NCBI GenBank assembly: GCA_964611385.1
Contig: CAZSXS010000012.1
Span: forward strand, 1-55,199
Direction of reading: 5' to 3'
Source of the DNA: CAZSXS01 sp964611385
Lineage (GTDB): Bacteria; Bacillota; Clostridia; Lachnospirales; CAYPQA01
DNA: 55,199 nucleotides
Below, one piece after another: positions 40,489 through 49,146 of the stretch. The position numbers and the translations under genes are program-made. The number at the start of each line of letters is the position of its first letter. Within the stretch, counting starts at the first letter, position 1. Under the pieces are notes generated by a model. The model saw only the letters and a list, made by a program, of their open reading frames with translations. It had not been told where the DNA came from and did no database searches.

Positions 40489-41184
40489 ATGATACATATA
40501 ACCATCTGCGACGACGAACGTTCCCAAGTTGAATACCTTTCCGGGCTTGTGCTAAAGTGGGCGGCAGTGCGAGGTGTTACCGTGCAGATATCTGATTTTG
40601 AGAGCGCTGAGAGCTTTTTGTTTCATTATGAGGAAGAGCAAGCGGCTGATATCGTTTTGCTTGACATACAGATGAAAAGTATGGACGGCGTAGCGCTTGC
40701 CCGAAAAATCCGAAAGGATAACAGAGAAATACAGATCATTTTCATTAGCGGCTATACTGAATACATATCCGAAGGCTATGAGGTGGAAGCACTCCATTAC
40801 CTGTTAAAGCCTGTCAGCAGCGAAAAATTATTCGCAGTGTTAAACCGTGCTATCGAAAAACTAAAACGCAATGAACGAACACTGAGGCTTGAAACGGCAG
40901 AAGGAATTGTCCGTATCCCTTTGTATGAAATCCGCTATATTGAGGTGCAGCGTAATTATTGCACCATACACGCTAAAAAGGATAAGACGGTCAAAATGAC
41001 CCTTTCGGAAATCGAACAAGAACTGGATGAGCGCTTTTTTCGCACTGGGCGCTCGTTTATTGTAAACTTGTCCTTCATTCACAAAACCACACGAACCGAG
41101 GTGATTTTAACGGATGGAACAAGCGTCCCTTTGTCACGCGGTTTTTATGAGGCTGTCAACAGAGCCTTTATCAATCAACACTGA
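40489..41184 (+). CDS. LytTR-family response regulator
   Basis: 231 residues with a receiver (ICDDERSQVEYL, Asp in IVLLDIQMKSMDG, FISGYTEY, LLKPVSSEKLF) and a LytTR DNA-binding domain (EIRYIEVQRNYCTIHAKKDKTVKMTLSEIEQEL, FFRTGRSFIVNLSFI). Such regulators control peptide-related and virulence operons and bind paired direct repeats. It pairs with the kinase 21 nt downstream. Its ribosome binding site is the weak AGAGGATTCG. Confidence 0.93.
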   Translation: MIHITICDDERSQVEYLSGLVLKWAAVRGVTVQISDFESAESFLFHYEEEQAADIVLLDIQMKSMDGVALARKIRKDNREIQIIFISGYTEYISEGYEVEALHYLLKPVSSEKLFAVLNRAIEKLKRNERTLRLETAEGIVRIPLYEIRYIEVQRNYCTIHAKKDKTVKMTLSEIEQELDERFFRTGRSFIVNLSFIHKTTRTEVILTDGTSVPLSRGFYEAVNRAFINQH

Positions 41185-41204
41185 GAAAAGGGGAGGGGAA
41201 CAAT

Positions 41205-41864
41205 ATGGGACTTTTTTCAAGGCTGGTAGACAAACGTCTGTCGTCCTATCAAAATGATCTGATCAAAATCCATTACGCCGAGGTTGAAAACATGTACAAT
41301 CATATGCGTGCATGGCGGCATGATTATCGGAATCACATTGGGGTGTTGAAAAGCTATGCGGGAGATGGCGACCTTTCAGCCATCAACCGCTATCTGGACG
41401 GCCTTGATAGTGACCTTTCAGCCGTAGATAAAATGATCCGAACCGGAAACAAAATGACAGATGCAATCCTGAACAGCAAGATTTCGCTGGCAAACGCCAA
41501 GAACATCACGGTGATCAGTGAGGCGCGCATTCCGGTTGCCCTTACAACCTCTGAAATTGATTTATGTATTATTATTGGTAATCTTTTTGACAATGCGATT
41601 GAAGCCTCCCTTGCACTATCTGAATCGGAACGCATTATTCGTATTTATATGGATATGAAAGGGCAGCAATTATATATGTCCTTTACCAATCGGACGGCAA
41701 GCAAAAAGCAGCAAAAGCTCAATGGACGCTTCAAGACCACAAAAGGCAGCGGCCATGGATTCGGCCTTGTCCGCATTGATGACATTATCGCCCGCTACAA
41801 GGGTTACATCAGCCGGAACAGCGAAGACGGGGCATTCACTACCGAAATCTTATTGCCTCAATAA
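41205..41864 (+). CDS. GHKL-type histidine kinase without a membrane sensor
   Basis: 219 residues: a phosphoacceptor helix with MRAWRHDYRNHIGVLKSY (His near 39) and a GHKL ATPase domain with IIIGNLFDNAIEASL, FTNRTA and KGSGHGFGLVRIDDIIARYKG. AgrC/ComD-type kinases usually carry six membrane segments first; here none is present. Sensing must be cytoplasmic or through another protein, perhaps the adjacent ABC transporters, which is inference. The start follows GGGGAGGGGAACAAT. Confidence 0.9.
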   Translation: MGLFSRLVDKRLSSYQNDLIKIHYAEVENMYNHMRAWRHDYRNHIGVLKSYAGDGDLSAINRYLDGLDSDLSAVDKMIRTGNKMTDAILNSKISLANAKNITVISEARIPVALTTSEIDLCIIIGNLFDNAIEASLALSESERIIRIYMDMKGQQLYMSFTNRTASKKQQKLNGRFKTTKGSGHGFGLVRIDDIIARYKGYISRNSEDGAFTTEILLPQ

Positions 41865-41891
41865 GGCAGCTTTCACTATCTCTCCGATTTT

Positions 41892-41942
41892 CTGCATTTC
41901 ATCTGCTGCTTTCAATTCATCCCCCAAAACCTGCATTTCGTC
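41892..41942 (+). promoter_or_regulatory. Candidate LytTR binding site upstream of the ABC genes
   Basis: CTGCATTTCATC (41892-41903) and CTGCATTTCGTC (41931-41942) are near-identical direct repeats, with a weaker CAATTCATC between them at 41913. Spacing of about 20 nt between successive units equals two helical turns, as for LytTR regulators. Confidence 0.45.
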
Positions 41943-41995
41943 CCCAAAATAAGCGAAGCAGGATAGAGTATGATAAGATAAAGCCGAGGTGATGA

Positions 41996-43843
41996 ATGAT
42001 GTCTGATACAAAAAACAAAAAAGAGAAAGAAGAAAAACCCAAGTACTCAATGTGGCAAAATGCGGCCTATATGGTATCACTTGCTTGGAAAATACGGAAA
42101 TCCGTACTAAGCTTGTGTAGCGTGCTAGCTGTGCTAGGAATCGCATCAAGCCTGGTGAGACTGTACATAGCGCCCTCCATACTCGCAAGGATTGAAAATG
42201 CAGCTCCACTTTCAGCGGTATTGACAACGATTGCAGTCTTTGTCCTCTCTTTACTGCTGATCAATGCACTCACATCTTACTTTAGCACAAACACTTTGTT
42301 TGGACGGGTTGAGGTTCGTTTGTGGCTTGTCAATGCAATTCATCAAAAGCTGTCCACTACATCCTATCCGAATACCGAGGATACCGCTGTTTTGAAAAAG
42401 CTTGAAAAGGCAAACAGCTCTGTTGCAGGCAATAATCGGGCTACCGAAGCCATATGGAATACCTTGGTTGAGCTTGTAAAAAACGGTATTGGTTTTATCA
42501 TCTACCTGATCCTGCTTGCAGACCTAAATCCGCTTCTGATCCTTGTCATAAGCCTTACAGCAGGTCTTGGTTACTTCGTCAATAAAAAAATTGGCGAATG
42601 GGGTTTTCGGCATCGTGAGGAAGAGGCCAGATATTCAAAGCACTTAAACTATATTAAGCACAAATCAGAAGAGGTTTCACTGGCAAAGGATATCCGTATT
42701 TTTGGCATGAAGTCATGGCTTGAAGAAATTTATGATAAGACCTTTCGTGCATACGAAGCCTTTATCAGCCGAGGCGAAAGGGTCTATATCTGGATCAACG
42801 TGATTGATGCTGTGCTGACGCTTTTGCGGAATGGACTTGCATATGCATATTTGATCACAATTACCCTGCAAAAGGGCTTGCCTGCATCTGAATTTTTACT
42901 ATACTTTGCGGCTGTTGGCGGATTTACGGCTTGGGTCACAGGCTTACTAAAAAATGTTTTCACCTTGCATGAACAAGGCTTGGATATCACTGTTTTACGA
43001 GAATTTTTGGAAACCCCAGAGCTATTCAAATTTGAGAATGGCGAAGCGATTGAACCAAGATCCAATCAGTCCTATGAAATCAAGCTTGTGAACGTCTCCT
43101 TTCGTTACCCGAATGCTGAAAAGGATACCCTTCACAAGATTAATCTGACCATCCGACCAGGGGAAAAGCTTGCGGTGGTAGGACTGAATGGCACAGGAAA
43201 AACAACACTTGTTAAGTTGATCTGCGGATTTTACGACCCTACAGAAGGGGAGGTTCTGCTAAACAATACGAATATCAAAGTCTATAACCGCAGGGATTAC
43301 TACAGGCATTTTACGGCCGTGTTTCAGCAGTTTTCGATGCTTGAAGCCACACTGGCAGAAAATGTTGCGCAAAGCTGTGAAAACATTGATTTTACCGCTG
43401 TTTCCGATTGTCTTGAAAAGGCAGGGCTTACGGCAAAGGTAAACAGCTTGCCGGATGGTTTGGAAACAAAAATAGGACGCAAGGTCTATGAAGATGGGAT
43501 TGAACTATCCGGTGGTGAAACACAGCGTCTGGTTCTTGCAAGAGCCTTATATAAAAACGCCCCCATCGTTGTGCTTGACGAACCGACGGCCGCACTGGAC
43601 CCAATCGCAGAAAACAATATCTATCAAAAATATAATGAAATGACACAAGGTCACACCGCGATCTTCATCTCTCACAGACTGGCCTCCACTCGTTTCTGCG
43701 ACCGTATTATTTTGATCAAAGAGGGCGCTATTGCGGAAGAGGGCACGCATTCTTCACTCATGGCCCTTGGCGGTGAATATGCAAAAATGTTTGGTATTCA
43801 AAGCAAGTATTACAAGGAAGGCGGTGTTTTTGATGAGGAATAA
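41996..43843 (+). CDS. ABC transporter, fused permease and ATPase (first half)
   Basis: 615 residues with a six-segment membrane domain (about 30-330) and an ATPase with Walker A GLNGTGKTTLVK, Q-loop TAVFQQFSMLEATLAENV, signature ELSGGETQRLVLARALY, Walker B IVVLDEPTAALDP and the switch His in FISHRLAS. It is an exporter-type half transporter that likely pairs with the next gene. The start follows GAGGTGATGA; ATG at 41996 or 41999 would serve. It begins 131 nt after the kinase gene, behind the LytTR-like repeats. Confidence 0.93.
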   Translation: MMSDTKNKKEKEEKPKYSMWQNAAYMVSLAWKIRKSVLSLCSVLAVLGIASSLVRLYIAPSILARIENAAPLSAVLTTIAVFVLSLLLINALTSYFSTNTLFGRVEVRLWLVNAIHQKLSTTSYPNTEDTAVLKKLEKANSSVAGNNRATEAIWNTLVELVKNGIGFIIYLILLADLNPLLILVISLTAGLGYFVNKKIGEWGFRHREEEARYSKHLNYIKHKSEEVSLAKDIRIFGMKSWLEEIYDKTFRAYEAFISRGERVYIWINVIDAVLTLLRNGLAYAYLITITLQKGLPASEFLLYFAAVGGFTAWVTGLLKNVFTLHEQGLDITVLREFLETPELFKFENGEAIEPRSNQSYEIKLVNVSFRYPNAEKDTLHKINLTIRPGEKLAVVGLNGTGKTTLVKLICGFYDPTEGEVLLNNTNIKVYNRRDYYRHFTAVFQQFSMLEATLAENVAQSCENIDFTAVSDCLEKAGLTAKVNSLPDGLETKIGRKVYEDGIELSGGETQRLVLARALYKNAPIVVLDEPTAALDPIAENNIYQKYNEMTQGHTAIFISHRLASTRFCDRIILIKEGAIAEEGTHSSLMALGGEYAKMFGIQSKYYKEGGVFDEE

Positions 43844-45710
43844 AGAGAATTTTTCTTATAAACAAGCGTTCTTGCTGAACGGTCGTGCATTTCAAATCTT
43901 GAACAAGAAATATCCCTTGCTCTTCGTATCATCTGCTATTTATGCGCTGCTATCGGCACTTACACCCTATGTGGAGATTTATCTTTCGGCACAAATCATC
44001 AATGAGCTTGCCGGAGAACGCAATCCTGAGCGACTGACCCGTTTTATAGCAGCTGCTCTCCTTTCTGCCGTTGTTCTTTCGTTAGTCAATGCGGTTCTTT
44101 TACGTTGGAAAAATTGTAAGCACTCGTTGCTTTACTATAAAAGAGCTAAGATCTACACCGATAAACTGTTAGACATGGATTTTTGTTCTCTGGATGATCA
44201 GCATACCCACGACTTAAAGTCGCAAAATGATCAAAATGAACAATGGAGTGGTTGGGGATTAGGTCGTGTTATTGAATATTTTGAAACTTGCGTGAACTCG
44301 CTCACTCGCATTTTAGGCGCCGTGGCCTTGACGGTATCTTTGTTTACGCTGCAAGTCCCAGCCGAGGCAGGCCGTTTTACCCTCCTGAACAATCCCTTGT
44401 TTGCTATGCTGATCATCCTGATCATGATAGCAGTAACGGTTTTGTCGCCTATCATTTCAAACAAAGCCAATAGTTATTGGGCACGTAATTCTGACGATGC
44501 GAAATTGGGGAACCGTTTTTTTGGCTTTTTTGGATTTATGGCCAATGACCGCTATCGAGCGACGGATATTAGAATGTACAATCAAGAGCGTATCTGCCAA
44601 CATTATTCCTTCAAAATCAAAACTTTTACTCCTGGTTCTCGAATATCAATTTATGCAAGAGGACCGATGGGAATACTGAATGCTGCTTCGTCCGTGATTT
44701 CAACAGCCTTTACAGGGATCGTGTATGTTTTCGTCTGTTTAAAGGCGTGGGCTGGTGCTTTCGGAGTAGGGTCAGTAACGCAATATATCGGTGCAATTAC
44801 GGCTCTCTCCACTGGCTTTGCTTCTTTGATAGGCACAATGGGGAATATGCGACACAATGCGACTTTCCTTGCGACCTCCTTTGAATTTCTTGATATACCC
44901 AATGATATGTATCAAGGCAGCCTTAGCACAGAAAAACGCTCCGACCGTAAGTATGAGGTAGAGTTCCGCAATGTATCCTTCCGATATCCCAATGCAAAAA
45001 GCGAAGTGCTAAAAAATGTAAGCCTCAAATTTAACATTGGTCAGCGGCTTGCGGTTGTGGGACAAAACGGCAGCGGAAAGACTACGTTTATCAAACTCCT
45101 ATGCCGTCTATATGACCCTACGGAGGGCGAAATCTTGCTCAATGGAATTGATATTAGAAAGTATAATTACCAGGACTATCTGTCGATTTTTTCAGTGGTG
45201 TTTCAGGATTTTAAATTGCTATCCTTTGGATTGGGGCAGAATGTGTCCGCTCGTGTGGACTTTGATCAAAAAAGAGCAGAGGAATGCTTGATAGAAGCGG
45301 GATTCGGTGACAGGCTAAAAGAAATGCCAAAGGGGGTAGAGACTTCTATTTACAAGGATTTCGATGAGGAGGGTGTGGAGATTTCAGGGGGCGAAGCCCA
45401 GAAAATCGCTCTTGCTCGTGCGCTCTACAAAAATGCACCCTTTATCGTCCTTGACGAACCCACCGCCGCACTCGACCCGATTGCTGAGTTTGAGATTTAT
45501 TCTAAATTCAACGAGATGGTGGGCGATAAAACCGCAATTTACATCTCCCATCGCTTGTCCTCCTGCCGCTTCTGTGACGATATTGCGGTGTTCCACGAGG
45601 GTAAGCTGATCCAACAAGGCAGCCATGATTGCTTGATTGGGGATAAGAACGGAAAGTATTATGAGCTGTGGAATGCTCAGGCGCAGTATTATAGTGAAAG
45701 AGCAGTGTAA
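43833..45710 (+). CDS. ABC transporter, fused permease and ATPase (second half)
   Basis: 625 residues, the same domain order as the preceding gene: a membrane domain (about 20-330), then Walker A GQNGSGKTTFIKLL, EISGGEAQKIALARALYK, FIVLDEPTAALDP and YISHRLSS. The start at 43833 overlaps the first half gene by 11 nt. Both ATPase sites look intact. Together they should form a heterodimeric exporter of peptide- or lipid-like substrates, regulated by the two upstream regulatory pairs. Confidence 0.93.
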   Translation: MRNKENFSYKQAFLLNGRAFQILNKKYPLLFVSSAIYALLSALTPYVEIYLSAQIINELAGERNPERLTRFIAAALLSAVVLSLVNAVLLRWKNCKHSLLYYKRAKIYTDKLLDMDFCSLDDQHTHDLKSQNDQNEQWSGWGLGRVIEYFETCVNSLTRILGAVALTVSLFTLQVPAEAGRFTLLNNPLFAMLIILIMIAVTVLSPIISNKANSYWARNSDDAKLGNRFFGFFGFMANDRYRATDIRMYNQERICQHYSFKIKTFTPGSRISIYARGPMGILNAASSVISTAFTGIVYVFVCLKAWAGAFGVGSVTQYIGAITALSTGFASLIGTMGNMRHNATFLATSFEFLDIPNDMYQGSLSTEKRSDRKYEVEFRNVSFRYPNAKSEVLKNVSLKFNIGQRLAVVGQNGSGKTTFIKLLCRLYDPTEGEILLNGIDIRKYNYQDYLSIFSVVFQDFKLLSFGLGQNVSARVDFDQKRAEECLIEAGFGDRLKEMPKGVETSIYKDFDEEGVEISGGEAQKIALARALYKNAPFIVLDEPTAALDPIAEFEIYSKFNEMVGDKTAIYISHRLSSCRFCDDIAVFHEGKLIQQGSHDCLIGDKNGKYYELWNAQAQYYSERAV

Positions 45711-45732
45711 AGTTGCCTCAGCTTCCAATTTT

Positions 45733-45886
45733 GAGTCTTTCTAAAACCGTGGGGGGAAGGAGAAGAAAACTTTTTTCAAACGGCGAAAAAAGTTTTCTTC
45801 TCCTTCCCCCCACCACCCCCTATCCTCATCTTTCAAAAAAGCCGGACATGGGGGACGATATAAATCCCACGGAAATTATGGTGACG
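45733..45886 (+). repeat. Family-1 repeat, copy E
   Basis: Left end GAGTCTTTCTAAAACCGTGGGG (45733-45754). A perfect stem of about 27-29 bp (45751-45777 with 45785-45811) has the tip AAACGGC. The box TTTCAAAAAAGCCGGACATGGGG follows from 45831. The right end CCCACGGAAATTATGG is partly altered. This is one of the two most complete copies. Confidence 0.85.
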
Positions 45887-45918
45887 TATCTTACACCATT
45901 AGCAAGACGCACAAACTA

Positions 45919-46182
45919 ATGCTTGATAAACCAAGTGTGGAAATCGCCATACCTTTTTCGAGCTTAGGCTTAACCGAAAGGGAAAATAACCTTGTAACAG
46001 CAGACTTCGCATTGAGAAAATTGAATCGTTATATGGATGAGCTAATAAAAAACCAAAAGGAAAGGCAGGTGAAAACCGTTACAAGTTTACAAAAACTAAA
46101 AATACAGAAAATTAGAGAAGGAAACCAGGCTTATCAATCGAAGGTTAAGCAACATACGTTTGAATCATATCCACCAAGATAA
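45919..46182 (+). CDS. Short hypothetical ORF next to repeat copy E, possible gene fragment
   Basis: An 87-codon frame whose product is mostly helical and basic (GLTERENNLVTADFALRKLN, then RYMDELIKNQKERQ). It matches no family I know. The reading frame stays open upstream of the ATG to the repeat's right end, and no ribosome binding site precedes the ATG. A 3' fragment of a gene cut by the repeat is as likely as an intact gene. Confidence 0.35.
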   Translation: MLDKPSVEIAIPFSSLGLTERENNLVTADFALRKLNRYMDELIKNQKERQVKTVTSLQKLKIQKIREGNQAYQSKVKQHTFESYPPR

Positions 46183-46385
46183 AAATGCTTCAATCAATCT
46201 CTCAAAATATCTGGATATAGCATAACGAACAGTAATAATAGTAATAGAATACTGTTCATTACGCAGGAATATAAGCCTTCGCAGTGTCAGAAAAACTGTA
46301 CTAGCTTAGGCAAGGCAGGACACGTTGAACAAGGAAAAAATCTCTATTTTTTAGCTTTTAGTAGATTTTATGTAACGGTACACAA

Positions 46386-46889
46386 ATGGCTATAAATAAA
46401 ATTGAAAATGTCATTACCAATGTTCTCAAAGGTGACACTCAGAAGAATGCATTAGATTTTGTGAGCTATTTGAAGGCTAACGAGATACCTATCCAAGAAT
46501 CAGAAAATTATTGGGAAATCAAGTATAAAGGCGAATGTGTCTGTTTTATATGGATTGATGGTTCCGATGCAGTGCCAGGCCCTTGGACGATCTGGTCAGC
46601 ACAGATTCCAGGCACTTGGGCAACATGGAATGATGGTAAAGATAGCAGTGAATACACAGACTTCCAGCTGGACGAGCAGATCAAAGAAACTGCTTGGGCA
46701 AATGTAAATGTCTGCGGAAATTGTGGCGGTTGTGATCTGCCAGGAGGCAGTCGTAAAACGGTTCTTGGGAAAGAATTTGATCACCTCTGCAATTCGGCTA
46801 TGGCATTTACGAATCCTGATATCAAGGCTTTGGATTGTGCCAAGAGAATGATAGATATAAGGAAAAGCGATATTATAAAAACACGGTAA
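46386..46889 (+). CDS. Conserved hypothetical protein with CxxCGGC motif
   Basis: 167 residues with a compact alpha/beta look. The centre is aromatic (VPGPWTIWSAQIPGTWATWN), followed by WANVNVCGNCGGCDLPGGSR and FDHLCNSAMAFTNPD. The cysteine cluster could hold a metal or form disulfides. The function is unknown; similar proteins exist in other Clostridia to my recollection, without an assigned role. The ribosome binding site is weak. A terminator follows about 100 nt after the stop. Confidence 0.7.
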   Translation: MAINKIENVITNVLKGDTQKNALDFVSYLKANEIPIQESENYWEIKYKGECVCFIWIDGSDAVPGPWTIWSAQIPGTWATWNDGKDSSEYTDFQLDEQIKETAWANVNVCGNCGGCDLPGGSRKTVLGKEFDHLCNSAMAFTNPDIKALDCAKRMIDIRKSDIIKTR

Positions 46890-46991
46890 CGATTTAATCG
46901 GGAGCGTAGGGGGTGTAAGAACTTTTCGAGACCGCCTCATTACACGCCTATTAAAGAACAAAAGGGAAATTTTCGTGTCTTTCTATAAATA

Positions 46992-47037
46992 AATCGGAGG
47001 CATAACAGAATGAAATTTCTGCTACGCCTCCGATTTT
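46992..47037 (+). terminator. Terminator after the CxxCGGC protein gene
   Basis: AAATCGGAGGC and GCCTCCGATTT form the outer stem, extended inward by CAGAA/TTCTG, followed by TTG. Confidence 0.8.
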
Positions 47038-47138
47038 TGTTTATGCCACAAGACCTGTATGGGCACCTGATATAACCATTTTTACACCTTTAAGACCTGT
47101 TAAAAAGAGCGTTACACAAACAGCAGCCACAGCAACAA

Positions 47139-47179
47139 AAAAGGCTTTTGGGCATCAAAACAATGCCCAAAAGCCTTTT
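47139..47179 (-). terminator. Terminator of the 27-codon gene
   Basis: AAAAGGCTTTTGGGCAT and ATGCCCAAAAGCCTTTT form a perfect 17-bp stem, with a U-run on the minus strand. It begins 3 nt after the small gene's stop. Confidence 0.85.
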
Positions 47180-47181
47180 GC

Positions 47182-47265
47182 TTATGGTATTTGAAATCGG
47201 CCGCCTGAGCAACCGTTTCCGAACAGGGTTATTGTTAGGAGTCCTGTCCGATTTTCAATATTCAT
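47182..47265 (-). CDS. Small peptide gene (27 codons) with its own terminator
   Basis: AGGGAGAG lies 7 nt before the ATG, an ideal distance. The peptide starts MNIENRTGLLTITLF and ends GNGCSGGRFQIP. A strong intrinsic terminator follows at once, and TATAAT occurs about 45 nt upstream (without a clear -35). The compact ribosome-binding-site/ORF/terminator layout supports a real transcript. The Gly-rich tail with a single Cys recalls precursors of small exported or modified peptides, but there is no processing gene nearby and no family is recognised. Confidence 0.5.
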   Translation of the reverse strand: MNIENRTGLLTITLFGNGCSGGRFQIP

Positions 47266-47352
47266 TTGGTCGCTCTCCCTGTCGAATCGATTCTTTTTTG
47301 TGATTATAAAACCGTTCGGACTTGATCCCATCCATATAAACAATACGATCCT

Positions 47353-47455
47353 GAACTCAGTCTCTTAAAAATTGATCATGCCACCATCATTCAAACCATA
47401 GAGTTTCTAAGGTTTTGCGTGGTGGTTTTTGCAATGAGGTAGGGGACTGGGTATG
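47353..47455 (+). repeat. Family-2 repeat, copy e (degenerate)
   Basis: It starts ACTCAGTCTCTTAAA, has CATGCCACCATCATTCAAACC and GCGTGGTGGTTTTTGCAA as inverted boxes and ends GGGACTGGGTAT. CCACC/GGTGG replaces GCCGC/GCGGC on both sides, so pairing is kept. Confidence 0.6.
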
Positions 47456-47511
47456 AAACAGGAATCGACTGTGCCGGCTATACATGGATGTCTTTTCGTC
47501 TTTTGGTTTTT

Positions 47512-47744
47512 TTACAGGTACTGCGAAATTTTTTTTGGGTTGACTTCATAAACTTGCCGGGGGTAAGGTAAGCTTTTCGAATAAGCCAAGAGCTGTTCCG
47601 GTGTGTTTTTGTCCGTCTTCAACACTATAACTGATTTACTTCGAAAAATCCTTTTCAATTTTTCAAAATCAAACGCCTCTGCTGCTTGGGTGTTGTTAAT
47701 ACGAAAACACGATAGCCATGACCAGCGGACGCACGCTAGGATTT
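47512..47744 (-). pseudogene. Gene remnant without start codon
   Basis: An open minus-strand frame ends at 47512 and reads FDFEKLKRIFRSKSVIVLKT, then PEQLLAYSKSLPYPRQVYEV. The residue use looks like real protein. No start codon or ribosome binding site is present, and the frame closes upstream at about 47744. I do not recognise the parent family. Confidence 0.4.
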
Positions 47745-47870
47745 ACATGCGTGGTGACGGGTGAAAGCAGCCATGGGCTGTTGTGGGCTTGTGGACTGTT
47801 GACAGAGTAATATCCTTATGTTATATACAGTGAGGTATTGATAGAGTATAGAGCATAGATGAGTAATTCT

Positions 47871-47914
47871 GTAACGTACTCCCGTCGCCTAAAGCTACGC
47901 TTAGAGGCCGGGGA
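47871..47914 (-). mobile_element. Possible IS200/IS605-type right-end remnant
   Basis: On the minus strand CCCCGGCCTCTAAGCG, TAGCTTTAGGCGACGGG forms an imperfect hairpin followed by AGTACGTTAC. A subterminal hairpin ending in GGGAGTA..TCAC is typical of IS200/IS605 right ends. No tnpA or tnpB remains nearby. Confidence 0.3.
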
Positions 47915-47954
47915 CTGCTTGCTTGATAGATTAAAGAATTGGAGCAAATCAACC

Positions 47955-49130
47955 ATGACCGGAATTTATATTCACATTCCCTTCTGCATTCAGAAATGCA
48001 ACTATTGTGACTTCCTATCCCTTAGTGGAATGGAAAAATATTATGAAAGCTATGTTGAAGCTTTGGAGAATGAGATGGCTTATTACCAAGGCCTAAATCG
48101 AATAAAAAACATTTCCACTATTTTTTTTGGTGGTGGGACACCAACGATTTTACCGGTTGAGCTTTTGGCCGGAGTCTTGAGTGCGCTGAAAACGAGATTT
48201 GGCAACAAGGGGAGAGGCGAAGGCCATGCGGAAAGCAAGATCGAAACCACCCTAGAAGCCAACCCCAAAACCGTAAACCTCGAGGGGCTACACAAACTCC
48301 GGGAGGCCGGGTTTAATCGAATCAGTTTGGGCTTGCAGGCAAGCGGTGAGAAAGAACTTCGGCTTTTGGGGCGGGTTCATAGCTTGCAGGACTTTGAGCA
48401 GTCCTACCAAAATGCCCGACAGGCAGGCTTCGAGAATATCAATATTGATCTAATCTTTGGGATCCCAGGGCAAAGCATGAGGGACTGGGAGGAAAGCCTT
48501 TCCTATGCTTGTTCCCTTTCCCCCAATCATATTTCCGCCTACTGCCTCAGCATTGAAAAAAACACAGTCTTTGATCGGCTTTTAAAGGAAGGACAAATCC
48601 AACTGGATGAGGACTTGTCTTTAGAGATGTACAGCTACTGTGTGGATACCCTTTTAAGTCAGGGCTATCAACATATTGAAATCTCCAACTTTGCAAAGTC
48701 GGGCTGCGAATGCAGGCATAACCTCGGCTACTGGGAGCGAAGGGACTACCTGGGCCTAGGCATTGGGGCACATTCCTTTTTGGAAGGGGCCCGATTCAAC
48801 AATACCTTGGACATCAAAGAATACCTTGCTTACTGGAACAATAAAAAAAGCACACCGGAAACCCGGTATGCTTCAAACCCCTGTATACAAAACCTCTACA
48901 GTCTCAACGAACCCGAGGCCTTTGAAGAAAGCATCTTTCTTGGCTTGCGGCTTATAAAAGGCATAGACCTCAAAGCCTTTGAAAAAACTCATGGCAGCAT
49001 TTTTACCCGTTGTGGCGATAAATTACCCTTTCTGATTGACCAAGGCTTTTTGGAAATTCACAACGAGCGTCTATGCTTAACCCGTAAGGGTATAAGCGTT
49101 TCAAATAAGGTCATAGGTGAAATGCTCTAA
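47955..49130 (+). CDS. hemW: HemW-like radical SAM protein
   Basis: 391 residues with the radical SAM cysteines in FCIQKCNYCDF (CxxxCxxC), FFGGGTPTILP, LEANPKTVN, GFNRISLGLQA, NIDLIFGIPGQ and a C-terminal HemN domain (EESIFLGLRLIKGIDL). HemW relatives are heme chaperones related to anaerobic coproporphyrinogen dehydrogenase but without its activity. The start at 47955 follows TTGGAGC. An upstream extension of 32 codons runs through the IS-like hairpin and is rejected. Confidence 0.92.
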   Translation: MTGIYIHIPFCIQKCNYCDFLSLSGMEKYYESYVEALENEMAYYQGLNRIKNISTIFFGGGTPTILPVELLAGVLSALKTRFGNKGRGEGHAESKIETTLEANPKTVNLEGLHKLREAGFNRISLGLQASGEKELRLLGRVHSLQDFEQSYQNARQAGFENINIDLIFGIPGQSMRDWEESLSYACSLSPNHISAYCLSIEKNTVFDRLLKEGQIQLDEDLSLEMYSYCVDTLLSQGYQHIEISNFAKSGCECRHNLGYWERRDYLGLGIGAHSFLEGARFNNTLDIKEYLAYWNNKKSTPETRYASNPCIQNLYSLNEPEAFEESIFLGLRLIKGIDLKAFEKTHGSIFTRCGDKLPFLIDQGFLEIHNERLCLTRKGISVSNKVIGEML

Positions 49131-49146
49131 GCGTAGACCTTTATTT

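Noticed and set aside
47859..47954. N-terminal extension of HemW by 32 residues
   Set aside because: It crosses an IS-like hairpin and lacks family similarity. The internal ATG has a ribosome binding site and gives the usual IYIHIPFC start.
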